In this document: positions 41,465 to 51,228 of the stretch, piece after piece
Position numbering within the stretch: the first letter of the stretch is position 1
Layout of the letters: each line of letters starts with the position of its first letter
Source of the DNA: WLMZ01 sp038227995
GTDB taxonomy: Bacteria > Actinomycetota > Acidimicrobiia > Acidimicrobiales > Ilumatobacteraceae
Reading direction: 5' to 3'
Length of the DNA stretch: 64,000 nucleotides
NCBI GenBank assembly: GCA_038227995.1
Contig: JBBRPP010000005.1
Location: 1-64,000, forward strand
Notes under the pieces: generated by a model
Told to the model about the DNA's origin: nothing
Databases searched by the model: none
What the model saw: the letters and a program-made list of their open reading frames with translations, nothing else
Position numbers and translations under genes: made by a program

Positions 41465-42523
41465 TCAGATGTGGCGCCAGCTGACGTAGTGGGCGAGTTG
41501 AGCGAGCTCGTCCTTGGCCTCGGCGGTGATCGGCATCGTCGGCAGGGACGCGAGCGCTTCGTCGGTGAGGCGGGTGATGTGGGCTTCGAGCTGATCGAGG
41601 GCACCGGTCTCGATGATGACCTGCTGGGCGGCTGCGATCTCGGCATCGGACATGTCGACGGCCCCGACCCGGTCGAGCACTGCAGCTTGCGCTGGATCGG
41701 CCGCGGCGCAGGCAAGTGCCATCAGCGGCGTCGGTTTGCCTTCGCGGAGGTCGTCGGCGACGGGCTTACCGGTGATGGCGGTGTCGCCGTACACGCCGAG
41801 GACGTCGTCGCGCATCTGGAACGCGTCGCCGAGCGGCAGCCCGTACGCCGACAACGGTTCGAGCAGTTCGGCGCTGCGACCCGGCGCCGCGAGCAGCGCG
41901 CCGAGATGGAGCGGGCGTTCGATGGTGTACTTCCCGCTCTTGTAGCGGCAGATCTGGGCGGCCTTCTCCCAGCGACGCTCGCGGTGCGCCGACCCGACGA
42001 TGTCGAGGTACTGGCCGATGTTGAGCTCGATCCGCAGCTCGTTCCAGATGTCCCACGCTTCGGCGGACGCGCCACGCATCAGCTGATCGGAGTAGACGAA
42101 CGTCAGGTCGCCGACCAGGATCGCGACGCCCTCGCCGTAGCGGCGCGCCTCACCGGCCCAGTTTCCGCCGTGGCGTTCGCTGTGAACCGTGTGCACGGTC
42201 GGCTCGCCGCGCCGCGTCGACGAGCCATCCATCACGTCGTCGTGAAAAAGTGCGAACGCATGCAACAACTCGAGGGCAGCGCCTGCGTCGATGACCCGCT
42301 GATCATCGGGGTCGCCACCGACGCCGACGAATCCCCAATAGCAGAACGCAGGCCGCAGTCGCTTGCCGCCGGCCAGGACGAGACCGCTGATCGCCGTGAA
42401 CGGATCAGCGAGCACGTCGTCGAAGGTGGACCAGCGCGTGGCCTCGGCTTCGATCAATCGGCGCAGACGCTGATCGACACGAACCGCGATGTTGGCGAGG
42501 GAACCGGGAGCTGCTGGAACCAC
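41465..42523 (-). CDS. Polyprenyl (isoprenyl) diphosphate synthase
   Basis: 352 residues from GTG 42523. Trans-isoprenyl diphosphate synthase fold: G-G-K-R-L-R-P near 52, first aspartate-rich motif D-D-V-M-D (95-99), G-K-Y-T, and second motif R-D-D-V-L-G in the place of D-D-x-x-D. Elongates allylic diphosphates with isopentenyl diphosphate, giving GGPP or longer chains for quinones, carotenoids or cell-wall carriers. Chain length is not decidable. Convergent with the lipase gene; followed upstream by xseB. Confidence 0.93.
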   Translation of the reverse strand: MVPAAPGSLANIAVRVDQRLRRLIEAEATRWSTFDDVLADPFTAISGLVLAGGKRLRPAFCYWGFVGVGGDPDDQRVIDAGAALELLHAFALFHDDVMDGSSTRRGEPTVHTVHSERHGGNWAGEARRYGEGVAILVGDLTFVYSDQLMRGASAEAWDIWNELRIELNIGQYLDIVGSAHRERRWEKAAQICRYKSGKYTIERPLHLGALLAAPGRSAELLEPLSAYGLPLGDAFQMRDDVLGVYGDTAITGKPVADDLREGKPTPLMALACAAADPAQAAVLDRVGAVDMSDAEIAAAQQVIIETGALDQLEAHITRLTDEALASLPTMPITAEAKDELAQLAHYVSWRHI

Positions 42524-42566
42524 GGGGTGAGGCTACGTGTCAGTCGGGCGTTCGGGCGGTCGCGTC

Positions 42567-42764
42567 TCAGCTGTCGAGCTCGGCCACGACGTGCTCGATC
42601 TGCATCCGGGCATTGCCGATTCGTTCGCGGCACAGACGGATCAATTCCGCGGCGCGCTGGACCTGTCCGGCAAGGCGATCGACATCGACGTTGTCTCGTT
42701 CCAGCTCGGCCAGGATGCCTTCGAGCTCAGCCAGCGCCTCGGTGTAGCCGGGTGTGTCAGTCAT
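42567..42764 (-). CDS. xseB: Exodeoxyribonuclease VII small subunit
   Basis: 65 residues, the family size. Two amphipathic helices with L-E-G-I-L-A-E-L-E and L-C-R-E-R-I. Its ATG overlaps the xseA stop by four bases (42761-42764). Binds the large subunit to form exonuclease VII, which degrades single-stranded DNA in both directions into oligonucleotides. Confidence 0.93.
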   Translation of the reverse strand: MTDTPGYTEALAELEGILAELERDNVDVDRLAGQVQRAAELIRLCRERIGNARMQIEHVVAELDS

Positions 42765-44089
42765 GAGGTTGATTCAATCCGGCTCGTGGCGGCACCGGCC
42801 GCGAAAGTGGTGACGATCTCGTCCCCGGGCGCGAGATCGGCGCTGCTGCGAATGATCCGACCGTCGAGCGTGTGGGTGATGCTCCAGCCCCGCGACAGTG
42901 CGTGGATCGGGTCGAGCGAACGGACGCGGGCTTCCAGTTGTTGCAACGTCTGCAGCTGCTGGACCGTGTGTTGCAGGGGTCGCCGACCGATGCCGTCTGC
43001 TGCCCGCGTGATCGTGCGCTCGGCGCTGTCGAGCGCACGCGACGACGAGAGCGAGACGCGGTGCGAACGGTCGACCAGCCGCTGGTCGGCGCGCTCGACG
43101 GCCGCAATGGTGCGTTGCTCGATTCGCCGCGCCGTCTCGAGCAAACCGGTCGATGACCGCTCGATGTGGCGGGCGGCCCGCGCGGTGGTTGCCTCCCACG
43201 CGGCTTCGGCCCGGTGGGCGAAGAGTTGGACTCGCTCGATCAGTGCGACCGCGCACGCGGTCGGCGTTTTGAACGCCGTGTGCGCGACTTCGTCGGCGAT
43301 GCTGCGGTCGATCTCGTGGCCGAGGCCGGTGAACACCGGGATGGGCGACTGAGCGATCGCGACCGCGATCGACTCGGCATCGAAGATCGCGAGTTCGGTC
43401 CGTGAACCGCCGCCGCGGATGACGACGATGACGTCGATGTCGTCGCGGCGCGACAGCGTGCGGATGCCGGCGGTGACCATCTCGGCTGCGAACTCGCCCT
43501 GCACGCGGACATCGACGACGCGGATGCCGAACCCGTGGCCACTCGACATCAACTGGTGCATGAAGTCGTGCCAGGCGGCGCTGTTCTCGCTGGTGATCAA
43601 TCCGATGCGCATCGGCATCGCGCTGACCGAATGACGCTTGTTGGCGTCGTACAGACCGCTGGCGACGAGCCGCCGGATGACGTCGTCGCGTTCGAGTGCC
43701 ATCTCGCCGAGTGTGTAGCGCGGGTCGATGCCGGTCATCTTCAGGCTCAGCCGACCGTTGGCCGCGTAGAAGTCGAGAACGCCGAACACGCGCACCTTCA
43801 TGCCGTCGCCGAGTCGTAGACGATGCTTCTGCAGCAGCGGCCGAACGCGCATTCGTACGTTGGCGAAGAACGAGACGTCGAGCACCGCCCGGCGTTCGTC
43901 ACCGGATTCGACCAGGCGGAAGTAGGCGTGGCCGTTCTTCTCGTTGTAGCCCTGGATCTCGCCGCGAACCCACACGCCGTCGCCGAACTGGCGGCGCAGC
44001 ACCGAGTTGACGGCATCGGCCAGCTCGCCGACCGAATACGTCGGGGACCCGCCGTCATCGAGATCGAGGTCGAACGACGCTTGGCTCAC
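42761..44089 (-). CDS. xseA: Exodeoxyribonuclease VII large subunit
   Basis: 442 residues from GTG 44089. N-terminal OB-fold (about 15-115), then the catalytic domain with G-L-I-T-S-E-N-S-A-A, V-I-R-G-G-G-S (around 228-234), G-H-E-I-D and the conserved D-x-x-A-D-x-x-A-x-T-P stretch. A long coiled coil follows (about 290-380) and a C-terminal segment G-W-S-I-T. Acts with xseB in DNA repair and recombination. Confidence 0.96.
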   Translation of the reverse strand: MSQASFDLDLDDGGSPTYSVGELADAVNSVLRRQFGDGVWVRGEIQGYNEKNGHAYFRLVESGDERRAVLDVSFFANVRMRVRPLLQKHRLRLGDGMKVRVFGVLDFYAANGRLSLKMTGIDPRYTLGEMALERDDVIRRLVASGLYDANKRHSVSAMPMRIGLITSENSAAWHDFMHQLMSSGHGFGIRVVDVRVQGEFAAEMVTAGIRTLSRRDDIDVIVVIRGGGSRTELAIFDAESIAVAIAQSPIPVFTGLGHEIDRSIADEVAHTAFKTPTACAVALIERVQLFAHRAEAAWEATTARAARHIERSSTGLLETARRIEQRTIAAVERADQRLVDRSHRVSLSSSRALDSAERTITRAADGIGRRPLQHTVQQLQTLQQLEARVRSLDPIHALSRGWSITHTLDGRIIRSSADLAPGDEIVTTFAAGAATSRIESTS

Positions 44090-44125
44090 GCCGATGATTC
44101 TGCCTGATGGGTCAGACGTTCGGCA

Positions 44126-45823
44126 TCACGGCGCTTTGACGGTGACGCGAAGCGTGTGCCAACCAGACGCCCCGTTGGGGGCGACATCGGTGCGCTGTTC
44201 CGGCTGTGTCGCTCCGGTGCCATCGGTGGCGCGGACCCGCAACTGATGCTTGCCGACGGTCGCATCCCACTTCACCCACCATTGACGCCACGTGTTGTCA
44301 CCGAGGGTGGGGCCGAGTGTGGCTTCCATCCATGGCGAATCGTCGACCTGGACTTCGACCTTGCTGATGCCCCGCGTCGGCGCCCACGCGACGCCGGCGA
44401 TGTGGATGTTGCCGGCCGTCGGTGTGAACCCCGGGCGGTCGATGCGCGACTGAGTCTTGATCGGGCCCAGCTCTGACCAGCCGAGCGGGATCCAGTACCC
44501 GCTGTCACGATCGAAGCGAGTGAGCTTGATCTCGCTCAGCCATTTCACGGCCGAGACGTAGCCGTACAGGCCGGGGACGACGATGCGGGCCGGGAACCCG
44601 TTCTTCACCGGCAGTGCTTCACCGTTCATGCCGACGACGACGAGCGCGTCACGACCGTCGAGGACGGAGACGGGAAAGCCCGCCGTGAATCCGTCGACCG
44701 AGACGCCCAACACCTCGTCGGCATCCGGCTGAACACCGGCTTCGTGCAACAGGTCATCGAGCCGACAGCCGACCCAACGCGCGTTGCCGACCAACGACCC
44801 ACCCACCTCGTTGGAGACGCACGACATCGTGATGTCGCGCTCGATCAGATCGCGGTTCAGCAGATCGTCGTAGGTGAAGGTGAGCTCTTTGTCGACCATT
44901 CCGGTGATCTTGAGCTTCCACGTCTGCAACGAGATCGACGGAAACGAGAGCGCGGTGTCGATGCGATAGAAGTCGCTGATCGGTGTGATCAGCGTGGAGA
45001 GGCCGACGTTGGCGGTGTCGAGTGCAGGATCGGTGGGTGGTGACGGCAACGGCTTCTTCGGTGTTGGCAGTCGCACGCCCGCGCGCTCGAGCGAGGTCGC
45101 GAACCGATCCTGCAGATTGCGCCCGATCGACGTCAGGAAGACAGCACCGACCACCAGCCCACCGGTGTTGGTGAGGAAGCGACGACGGTCGAGGCTTGGC
45201 GCGACAGGGCTCGTGGCAACGGCCGCGCGCGCCCTCTGCGGGGTCTTCGATTTCTTCGGCTGGGTCAGGTGGTAGCCGTACAGCAATACGCAACCGGCTG
45301 CTGCAGCCGCGAAGATCGACGGGAAGATGCCGATGAAATGGGTGTTCCGGCCGACCCCGCCCGACCAGGCGCCGAGGATGCCGAACAGGATCGCGAAGCC
45401 GACGCCGATGTCGCGGCGCCCACGAACGGTGGCGACACCGACGATGGCGGCGGCGATCGCGATCACCACCAGGATCGTCCAGATCAGCACGGTCTTGTCG
45501 CTGGTGCCGAAGTTGCGAACGGCGAACTCCTTCAGCCATCGCGGGACGTGATCGATCACACGGTCGCCGACGTTCTCGACCGGCGGGCGCAGGACTCTCG
45601 AGAATCCGGCAACGACTTCGCCGATGCTGAGGCCGACCGCCGCTGCGACCAGACCGGTGACGACCCCCCACCAGTTCGGCGGACGGTGCGGCTTGGCTGC
45701 CGCGATTGCATCAGCTTCGACCTTGTGCGCTGCCGCCTTCTTCGCGTTCGGTCGCTTGGCAGGCGGCTGGGGATCGGCGATGTTCGACTGCTGTTGCTGG
45801 TCGCTCGCGTCGTTGTCGGACAT
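44126..45823 (-). CDS. Membrane-anchored molybdopterin oxidoreductase (sulfite-oxidase family)
   Basis: 565 residues. A polar Gln/Pro/Lys-rich N-terminus precedes about four membrane segments (52-75, 112-133, 140-160, 165-185), then an S-L-D-R-R-R-F-L-T twin-Arg-like stretch. The molybdopterin-binding domain (about 290-455) has the molybdenum-ligand Cys335 in M-S-C-V-S-N-E, and a C-terminal Mo-co dimerisation beta-domain follows (about 465-560). Catalytic part faces outside. Resembles YedY/MsrP or nitrate-reductase-like sulfite oxidase paralogs; substrate (sulfite or oxidised methionine) unknown. Confidence 0.9.
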   Translation of the reverse strand: MSDNDASDQQQQSNIADPQPPAKRPNAKKAAAHKVEADAIAAAKPHRPPNWWGVVTGLVAAAVGLSIGEVVAGFSRVLRPPVENVGDRVIDHVPRWLKEFAVRNFGTSDKTVLIWTILVVIAIAAAIVGVATVRGRRDIGVGFAILFGILGAWSGGVGRNTHFIGIFPSIFAAAAAGCVLLYGYHLTQPKKSKTPQRARAAVATSPVAPSLDRRRFLTNTGGLVVGAVFLTSIGRNLQDRFATSLERAGVRLPTPKKPLPSPPTDPALDTANVGLSTLITPISDFYRIDTALSFPSISLQTWKLKITGMVDKELTFTYDDLLNRDLIERDITMSCVSNEVGGSLVGNARWVGCRLDDLLHEAGVQPDADEVLGVSVDGFTAGFPVSVLDGRDALVVVGMNGEALPVKNGFPARIVVPGLYGYVSAVKWLSEIKLTRFDRDSGYWIPLGWSELGPIKTQSRIDRPGFTPTAGNIHIAGVAWAPTRGISKVEVQVDDSPWMEATLGPTLGDNTWRQWWVKWDATVGKHQLRVRATDGTGATQPEQRTDVAPNGASGWHTLRVTVKAP

Positions 45824-46136
45824 CTTCAGTTGCCTTTCACGGCACGTCGCGGTGTGTTGACAACACCGGCCGACGACCCGCCTCGGTTCGATACAACCAG
45901 AATGTCGGCTGAAAACACGGTCATCCCAGGAATTGATGCGGTCGAGAGCCGCCCACCGCCTGTCGTCCGTGTGTTGCTGGGTCTCACACCGATCATTGAG
46001 CTCACTTCTCTCGTTGCTGCGTCGTCGCCGGTCGATGCGCGTGTGACGCGTCCTGGGATGTGTTCGGCGCGGCCGCCCGGGGGGATGACGGCCACGTCTT
46101 CACAACAGTGTTCGATATCGGACAGAGCGTTACGCG
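45824..46136. other. Intergenic region, no feature recognised
   Basis: 313 bases between rmuC and the molybdopterin enzyme, both on the minus strand. Contains no credible frame on codon use and no strong hairpin; presumably the promoter region of the molybdopterin enzyme gene. Somewhat lower GC than its neighbours around 45960-46140. Confidence 0.5.
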
Positions 46137-47483
46137 TCATGCACCAAGTTCTCGGTAACCCTCCATCTCGAGCACGTCGGCAGCGAACAGTTCGCCGTCG
46201 ACCGCAACACCGCGATCGAGGCGAAGTGCTTCGAGATCCTTCAACGGCCGCTCGAGCGCACGCTTGCGGGTGGATGCGAGTTCGTCGAACGACTTGTTGA
46301 CGGCATCGAACTGCCGCTTGACCTTGTCGATCGCTTCGCTGTACTTGCCCCACTGCTGAGCGAACTTGCCGAGCAATTGCAACATCTCGTGGCTCGTCTG
46401 TTCGATCATGAAGTTGTCGAACGCCTGGCGGATGACACCGAGGAACATGAACAGGGTCAGCGGCGAGCAGATCACCACGTTTTGACGCATCGCTTCGTCG
46501 ATCAGGTTCGGGTCGTTCTCGTGGATGAAAGCGCTCAACGTCTCGTTCGGGACGAACAGCAAGACGTTGTCGACGGTCTCGCGCGAATCGGTCTTGGCGT
46601 ATTCGCGGCGGGCCAGTTCCTTGACCCGCATGCGGACGTCGCGCAAGAACGTGGCCCGGTGTGCGCTGCGCTCGGCGTCGGTGGTCGCGTCGAGGAAGCG
46701 CAGGTATGCGGCCATCGGGAACTTGACGTCCATGAACAGCACATGGCTCTTCGGCAGGAAGAACGTGAAGTCGGGGATGCCTTGCCCTTCACCGGCGAGC
46801 GACGTGCGCTTGCGGTACTGCTTGTGTTCGATCAGGCCGGCCGAACGGATGATGTCCTCGGCCATGCGCTCGCCCCACTGGCCGCGACTGTTCGGACTGG
46901 CCAACGCTTCGCGCAGGCTCTGCGTCGTGGTCGACAGGTGTTGGGTGATCTCGACATGCGCCTTCAACGACGAATCGACCTGGCCGAATCGCTCGGACGT
47001 GGAGTCGTTGAGCTGGCCGACGATGCTGATCAACCGGTCGAGTTCGCCGCGTACCTCAGTCTGCATCTGACCGAGGCGGGACTCGATGATGTCCTTCTTG
47101 GCGCTGAGATCGGCGGTCACCGCCGCTGATTCGGCACCCAGTTGCTCGCGGCCCATCAGCGCGACCTGCGCCAGCGCGGCCTGCACCGCTGTATCGCGTT
47201 CGACGCCGGCCTGGACCTGCAGCGACGCGACCGCCTGCTGGAGGGCCTGCTGCATCGCGGCCGTCTGAGCTGCTGCCTGCACAGCCGCCTGGTTCATCGC
47301 GGCGTCGGCCTGCGCCTGTTGAGCCAGCTGCAGCGCCTGTTGGAGAGCGGCGACGTTGGCCGCGATGTCATCGGCGCGAGCCGCATTCACCCGGCCGAGC
47401 ATGGCCACGGCGACGCCCGCGCCGAGCGCGAGCGCCAGGACGACCACGAGGAAGACACCGACAACGTTCATGAGGAACATCAT
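46137..47483 (-). CDS. rmuC: DNA recombination protein RmuC
   Basis: 448 residues. N-terminal membrane helix (about 4-30), an Ala/Gln-rich coiled coil (about 35-185), then the RmuC domain (about 190-400) with G-Q-W-G-E, D-V-K-F-P and V-P-N-E motifs of a restriction-endonuclease-like fold. RmuC limits inversions at short inverted repeats in E. coli and has been linked to defence against aberrant DNA. The palindrome-rich DNA elsewhere in the window makes this activity relevant. Confidence 0.93.
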   Translation of the reverse strand: MMFLMNVVGVFLVVVLALALGAGVAVAMLGRVNAARADDIAANVAALQQALQLAQQAQADAAMNQAAVQAAAQTAAMQQALQQAVASLQVQAGVERDTAVQAALAQVALMGREQLGAESAAVTADLSAKKDIIESRLGQMQTEVRGELDRLISIVGQLNDSTSERFGQVDSSLKAHVEITQHLSTTTQSLREALASPNSRGQWGERMAEDIIRSAGLIEHKQYRKRTSLAGEGQGIPDFTFFLPKSHVLFMDVKFPMAAYLRFLDATTDAERSAHRATFLRDVRMRVKELARREYAKTDSRETVDNVLLFVPNETLSAFIHENDPNLIDEAMRQNVVICSPLTLFMFLGVIRQAFDNFMIEQTSHEMLQLLGKFAQQWGKYSEAIDKVKRQFDAVNKSFDELASTRKRALERPLKDLEALRLDRGVAVDGELFAADVLEMEGYRELGA

Positions 47484-47571
47484 CGCGGAGGGGTGTCACA
47501 GAGTTCGGGACCCCACCCTGACCAGGTGCGGAGTCCTCGGAACCGCCTCGACGGCCGGACGAGCCGACGTG

Positions 47572-49437
47572 TCAGCCGCCCACACCGGCGATCGGTTGAG
47601 CCACGTGCTCCTGGCGGGCGTAGAAGCCACCGATCGCCATCAGTTCGTCGTGGGTGCCCTGCTCGACGATGCGGCCGGCATCGAGCACGACGATGCGATC
47701 GGCGTCGCGGATCGTGCTCAACCGGTGGGCGATCACCAGTGCGGTGCGACCCTGCAGAGCGGATTCGAGCGCGGCCTGGACCAACGATTCGTTCTCGTTG
47801 TCGAGGTGGCTGGTCGCCTCGTCGAGCACCATCACCGCTGGGTCCTTCAGCAGCATCCGAGCGATCGCGACACGTTGCTTCTCGCCGCCACTCAGCCGGT
47901 AGCCGCGTTCGCCGACGACGGTCGCGTAGCCGTCGGGCAGCGACTGGATCGTGTCGTAGATGCGTGCAGCGCGACACGCGTCGTCGAGTTCGGCGCGGGT
48001 TGCGTCCGGCCGCGCATAGAGCAGGTTGGACTCGATGCTCTCGTGGAACAGGTGCGGGTCCTGCGACACCACGCCGATCGCCGCGCGCAGCGTTTCACCG
48101 GTGAGCATGCGGACGTCGTGGCCGTCGACACGAACGGTGCCTCCGGTGACGTCGTACAGACGGGTGATCAACGATGCCAGCGTCGTCTTGCCCGCGCCGG
48201 ATGAACCGACGAGAGCGACCGTTTCGCCCGGAGCGATCGAGAGGCTGAGGTCGGACAGGACGTCGTGATCGGGGTCGACGCCTTGAGGCCCCGGCGCTTC
48301 AAGCGACGGAATGGAGACATCGGATGCGTTCGGGTAGCGGAACGTCACGTGATCGAACTCGACGCGGCCCTTCGGATCGATGAGATCGATCGCGCCGGGA
48401 GCATCGACGATCGCAACCGGTGCGTCGAGCACCTCGAACACTCGCTCGAAGCTGACGAAGGCGGTCATCAGGTCGACACGCGCATTGGTGAGACCTGTCA
48501 GCGGCTGATAGATCCGAGCGACCAACGTCGCCAGTGCGACGAGCGTGCCGGAACTGAGCGACCCGGACACGGCGAGCTGCGCGCCGAAGCCGTACACGGC
48601 AGCGGCACCGAGCGCACCGACGAGGCCCAGCGCGACGAAGAACACCCGGCCGTACATCGCTGATTGGATCCCCGTGTCCCGAACACCCGCTGCCCGATCG
48701 GAGAAGTTGCCGACCTCGCGATCGTGGCGTCCGAACAACTTGACGAGCAGCGCACCGCTGACGTTGAAGCGCTCGGACATCTGTGTGTTCATCTGCGCGT
48801 TGAACTCCATCTGACGGCGAGCGATGCCCTGCAGCCGCCGGCCGATGCGCTTGGCCGGGATGATGAAGATCGGGAGGACCACGAGTGACAGCAGCGTCAA
48901 CTGCCACTGGAACCAGGCCATCGCGATCAACGTGGTGAGGAGGACGACCACGTTGCTGACGACGCTGCCGAGCGTGCTCGTGACCGCCGACTGGGCGCCG
49001 ATCACGTCGTTGTTGAGGCGGCTGATGACGTTGCCGGTCTGGGTGCGGGTGAAGAACGAGATCGGCATCCGCTGCACCTTGTCGAACAGTGCGACGCGGA
49101 GGTCGTAGATCAGCCCTTCGCCGATGCGCGCGGAGTACCAGCGCTGCACGATGTTGAGGCCGGCGTCGACAACGGCGGCCCCGACGACGATCGAAGCCAG
49201 GACCGTGATCATCGATCGATTCTTGTGCGGGATGGCCGTGTCGAGGATCTGTCGGAACGCGAATGGCGCGACGAGTGACAGCAACGCCGATGCGACGATG
49301 GTGCCGAGGAAGCCGAAGATCGCGAGCTTGTACGGACGGGCGAAGACCCAGACGCGACGGAGCGAACCCTTGCCGAGTCGCTGGCCCTTGACCGCGGACG
49401 AGTCACTCGGCAGGAGCATGTGAGGGGCCATCCGCAT
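47572..49437 (-). CDS. ABC exporter, fused membrane and ATPase domains
   Basis: 621 residues from ATG 49437 (ATG 49431 possible). Six-helix ABC exporter membrane domain (about 25-320), then a nucleotide-binding domain: Walker A G-S-S-G-A-G-K-T-T (about 420), signature L-S-G-G-E-K-Q (about 525), Walker B M-V-L-D-E-A. An insert of about 20 residues (E-A-P-G-P-Q-G-V-D-P-D) sits before the nucleotide-binding core. Works as a homo- or heterodimer exporting lipids or drugs; no partner gene is adjacent. Divergent from the peptidase genes. Confidence 0.93.
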   Translation of the reverse strand: MRMAPHMLLPSDSSAVKGQRLGKGSLRRVWVFARPYKLAIFGFLGTIVASALLSLVAPFAFRQILDTAIPHKNRSMITVLASIVVGAAVVDAGLNIVQRWYSARIGEGLIYDLRVALFDKVQRMPISFFTRTQTGNVISRLNNDVIGAQSAVTSTLGSVVSNVVVLLTTLIAMAWFQWQLTLLSLVVLPIFIIPAKRIGRRLQGIARRQMEFNAQMNTQMSERFNVSGALLVKLFGRHDREVGNFSDRAAGVRDTGIQSAMYGRVFFVALGLVGALGAAAVYGFGAQLAVSGSLSSGTLVALATLVARIYQPLTGLTNARVDLMTAFVSFERVFEVLDAPVAIVDAPGAIDLIDPKGRVEFDHVTFRYPNASDVSIPSLEAPGPQGVDPDHDVLSDLSLSIAPGETVALVGSSGAGKTTLASLITRLYDVTGGTVRVDGHDVRMLTGETLRAAIGVVSQDPHLFHESIESNLLYARPDATRAELDDACRAARIYDTIQSLPDGYATVVGERGYRLSGGEKQRVAIARMLLKDPAVMVLDEATSHLDNENESLVQAALESALQGRTALVIAHRLSTIRDADRIVVLDAGRIVEQGTHDELMAIGGFYARQEHVAQPIAGVGG

Positions 49438-49493
49438 TCGGCCAAGGCTACGGCGGTCCCCGTCCGTTGAGCTCGGCCGCATACGATGACGCG

Positions 49494-51173
49494 ATGCCCC
49501 GGCGCCTCTCGTTCATCGTCGGCGTCGCCGTACCCATGATGCTGATCATGTCCGCGTGTACCAACAGTGGCTCTGCCGGGGTGCAGCGCATCACCAGCTC
49601 GCAGTCGGCAACGTCGATCGCCGACATCGGAACCGGCCCCGGCAACGGCTTCGAGGACACCGTCCCCAGCGATAGCTCCATCACCAGCGACAGCTCCGTC
49701 ACCAGCGACAGCTCCATCACCAACGACAGCTCAACCGAGACCGAATCGACGGACACCGGCTCGACCGACACCGGCTCGACAGCGCCTGTCGGCCCGCCAT
49801 CGAGCGCAGACCCGTTCGGTTGGGACGCGGTCGCCGACGGCGTTCAACACGGCCATCTGAAGGTGCCGATCGACTACACCGATCCGTCGGCCGGATCGTT
49901 CACGCTGTACGTCGTCCGCCACCCTGCGACCGATGCGGCGCATCGCATCGGCTCGCTGCTCGTGAACCCGGGCGGGCCGGGTTCCGGCGGATCGGATTTC
50001 GCAGCCAGTGCTGATGGCATCTACGGCTCGAGCCTGCTCGCCGATTTCGACATCATCGGATGGGACCCGCGCGGTACCGGCGAGTCCACGCCGGCCGTCG
50101 ACTGCGTGACGACGTACGACCAGTTCTTCGCGATCGACTCGTCGCCCGACACCGATGCCGAGCGGCACGCGATCCTCGACGCGGCGAAGACGTTCGGCGC
50201 GGATTGCGAAGCGAAGGACGGCGCCTTCCTTCCCTTCGTTTCCACCGCGGACTCCGCGCGCGACATGGACTCGATCCGGCAGGCATTGGGGGAACAGAAG
50301 ATCAGCTACTTCGGCTTCAGCTACGGCAGCGAGCTCGGAGTCACCTGGGCCAGCGCGTACCCGCAGACGGTGCGGGCGATGGTCATCGATGGCGCGGCCG
50401 ACGACACCGAGGGTTACCTACAGCAGAACCTCGAACAGGCGGCCGGGTTCGAGAGCACGTTCGACACGTTCCTCGCGGCGTGCAGCAAGGATGCGACGTG
50501 CCCGTTCCACAATGGCGGCGACGCCGCAGGCGAGTACGACGCGTTGAGCGCGGCCGCAGATGCTTCGCCGGTCTCGACGACCGAGGGCCGCCCGCCGATC
50601 ACTCAGGGCGTGCTGACCACGGCCGTCTCCGATGCGATGTACCTCCAGTCGTACTGGCCACAACTCGAACAAGCGCTCGCCGATCTGCAGCACGGCGACG
50701 GCAACGGAATCCTCGCGCTCTACGACGATTACTACCAACGCCATGCGGACGGGACCTACGACAACGCGCTGGAGGCGTACTTCGCGATCAACTGCCTCGA
50801 CGATCCCGGCACGAAGGACCCGCAGGTCTTGTGGGACATGCAGGATCAGTTCGCGACGGTCGCGCCGCGACTTGGCGCCGGCTGGATCCTCGAGCTGCAG
50901 TTCTGTGCCGCGTGGCCCGTACCGCGAGCGCCGGCCGTGAAGGTGGACACGACAGGCGCGCCACCGATCGTGGTGGTCGGCACGACGGGTGATCCGGCGA
51001 CGCCGCTGGCGAGCACGAGGCATCTTGCGCAAGCGCTTGCCGACGGTCGGCTCGTGGTGGTCACCGCCGATCAACACACCGGCTATGGCGTCAACGACTG
51101 CGTGGACAACGCGGTCGACGACTACCTCACAACCCTGGTCGCGCCCAAGAACGAGACCATCTGCGGCGGCTGA
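49494..51173 (+). CDS. TAP-like alpha/beta-hydrolase peptidase lipoprotein (copy 1)
   Basis: 559 residues from ATG 49494. Lipobox I-M-S-A-C (Cys22), a Ser/Thr/Asp-rich stalk with S-I-T-S-D-S-S repeats, then an alpha/beta hydrolase with G-F-S-Y-G-S (Ser276), acid D in G-T-T-G-D-P-A-T-P and histidine in D-Q-H-T-G-Y-G, ending in the TAP-like C-terminal domain. Related to tripeptidyl aminopeptidases such as SlpD/E and mycobacterial CaeA-type esterases. Cleaves peptides or esters outside the membrane. A second copy follows 55 bases downstream. Confidence 0.92.
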   Translation: MPRRLSFIVGVAVPMMLIMSACTNSGSAGVQRITSSQSATSIADIGTGPGNGFEDTVPSDSSITSDSSVTSDSSITNDSSTETESTDTGSTDTGSTAPVGPPSSADPFGWDAVADGVQHGHLKVPIDYTDPSAGSFTLYVVRHPATDAAHRIGSLLVNPGGPGSGGSDFAASADGIYGSSLLADFDIIGWDPRGTGESTPAVDCVTTYDQFFAIDSSPDTDAERHAILDAAKTFGADCEAKDGAFLPFVSTADSARDMDSIRQALGEQKISYFGFSYGSELGVTWASAYPQTVRAMVIDGAADDTEGYLQQNLEQAAGFESTFDTFLAACSKDATCPFHNGGDAAGEYDALSAAADASPVSTTEGRPPITQGVLTTAVSDAMYLQSYWPQLEQALADLQHGDGNGILALYDDYYQRHADGTYDNALEAYFAINCLDDPGTKDPQVLWDMQDQFATVAPRLGAGWILELQFCAAWPVPRAPAVKVDTTGAPPIVVVGTTGDPATPLASTRHLAQALADGRLVVVTADQHTGYGVNDCVDNAVDDYLTTLVAPKNETICGG

Positions 51174-51228
51174 CGAGGCCGTTGCCGGCCGCGGCCACTC
51201 CCGGGAATGCCACGGTTACCATCGCCGC

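Noticed and set aside
45902..46136. Short plus-strand protein in the gap before rmuC
   Set aside because: The frame continues into the antisense of rmuC, has poor codon use and no ribosome-binding site.
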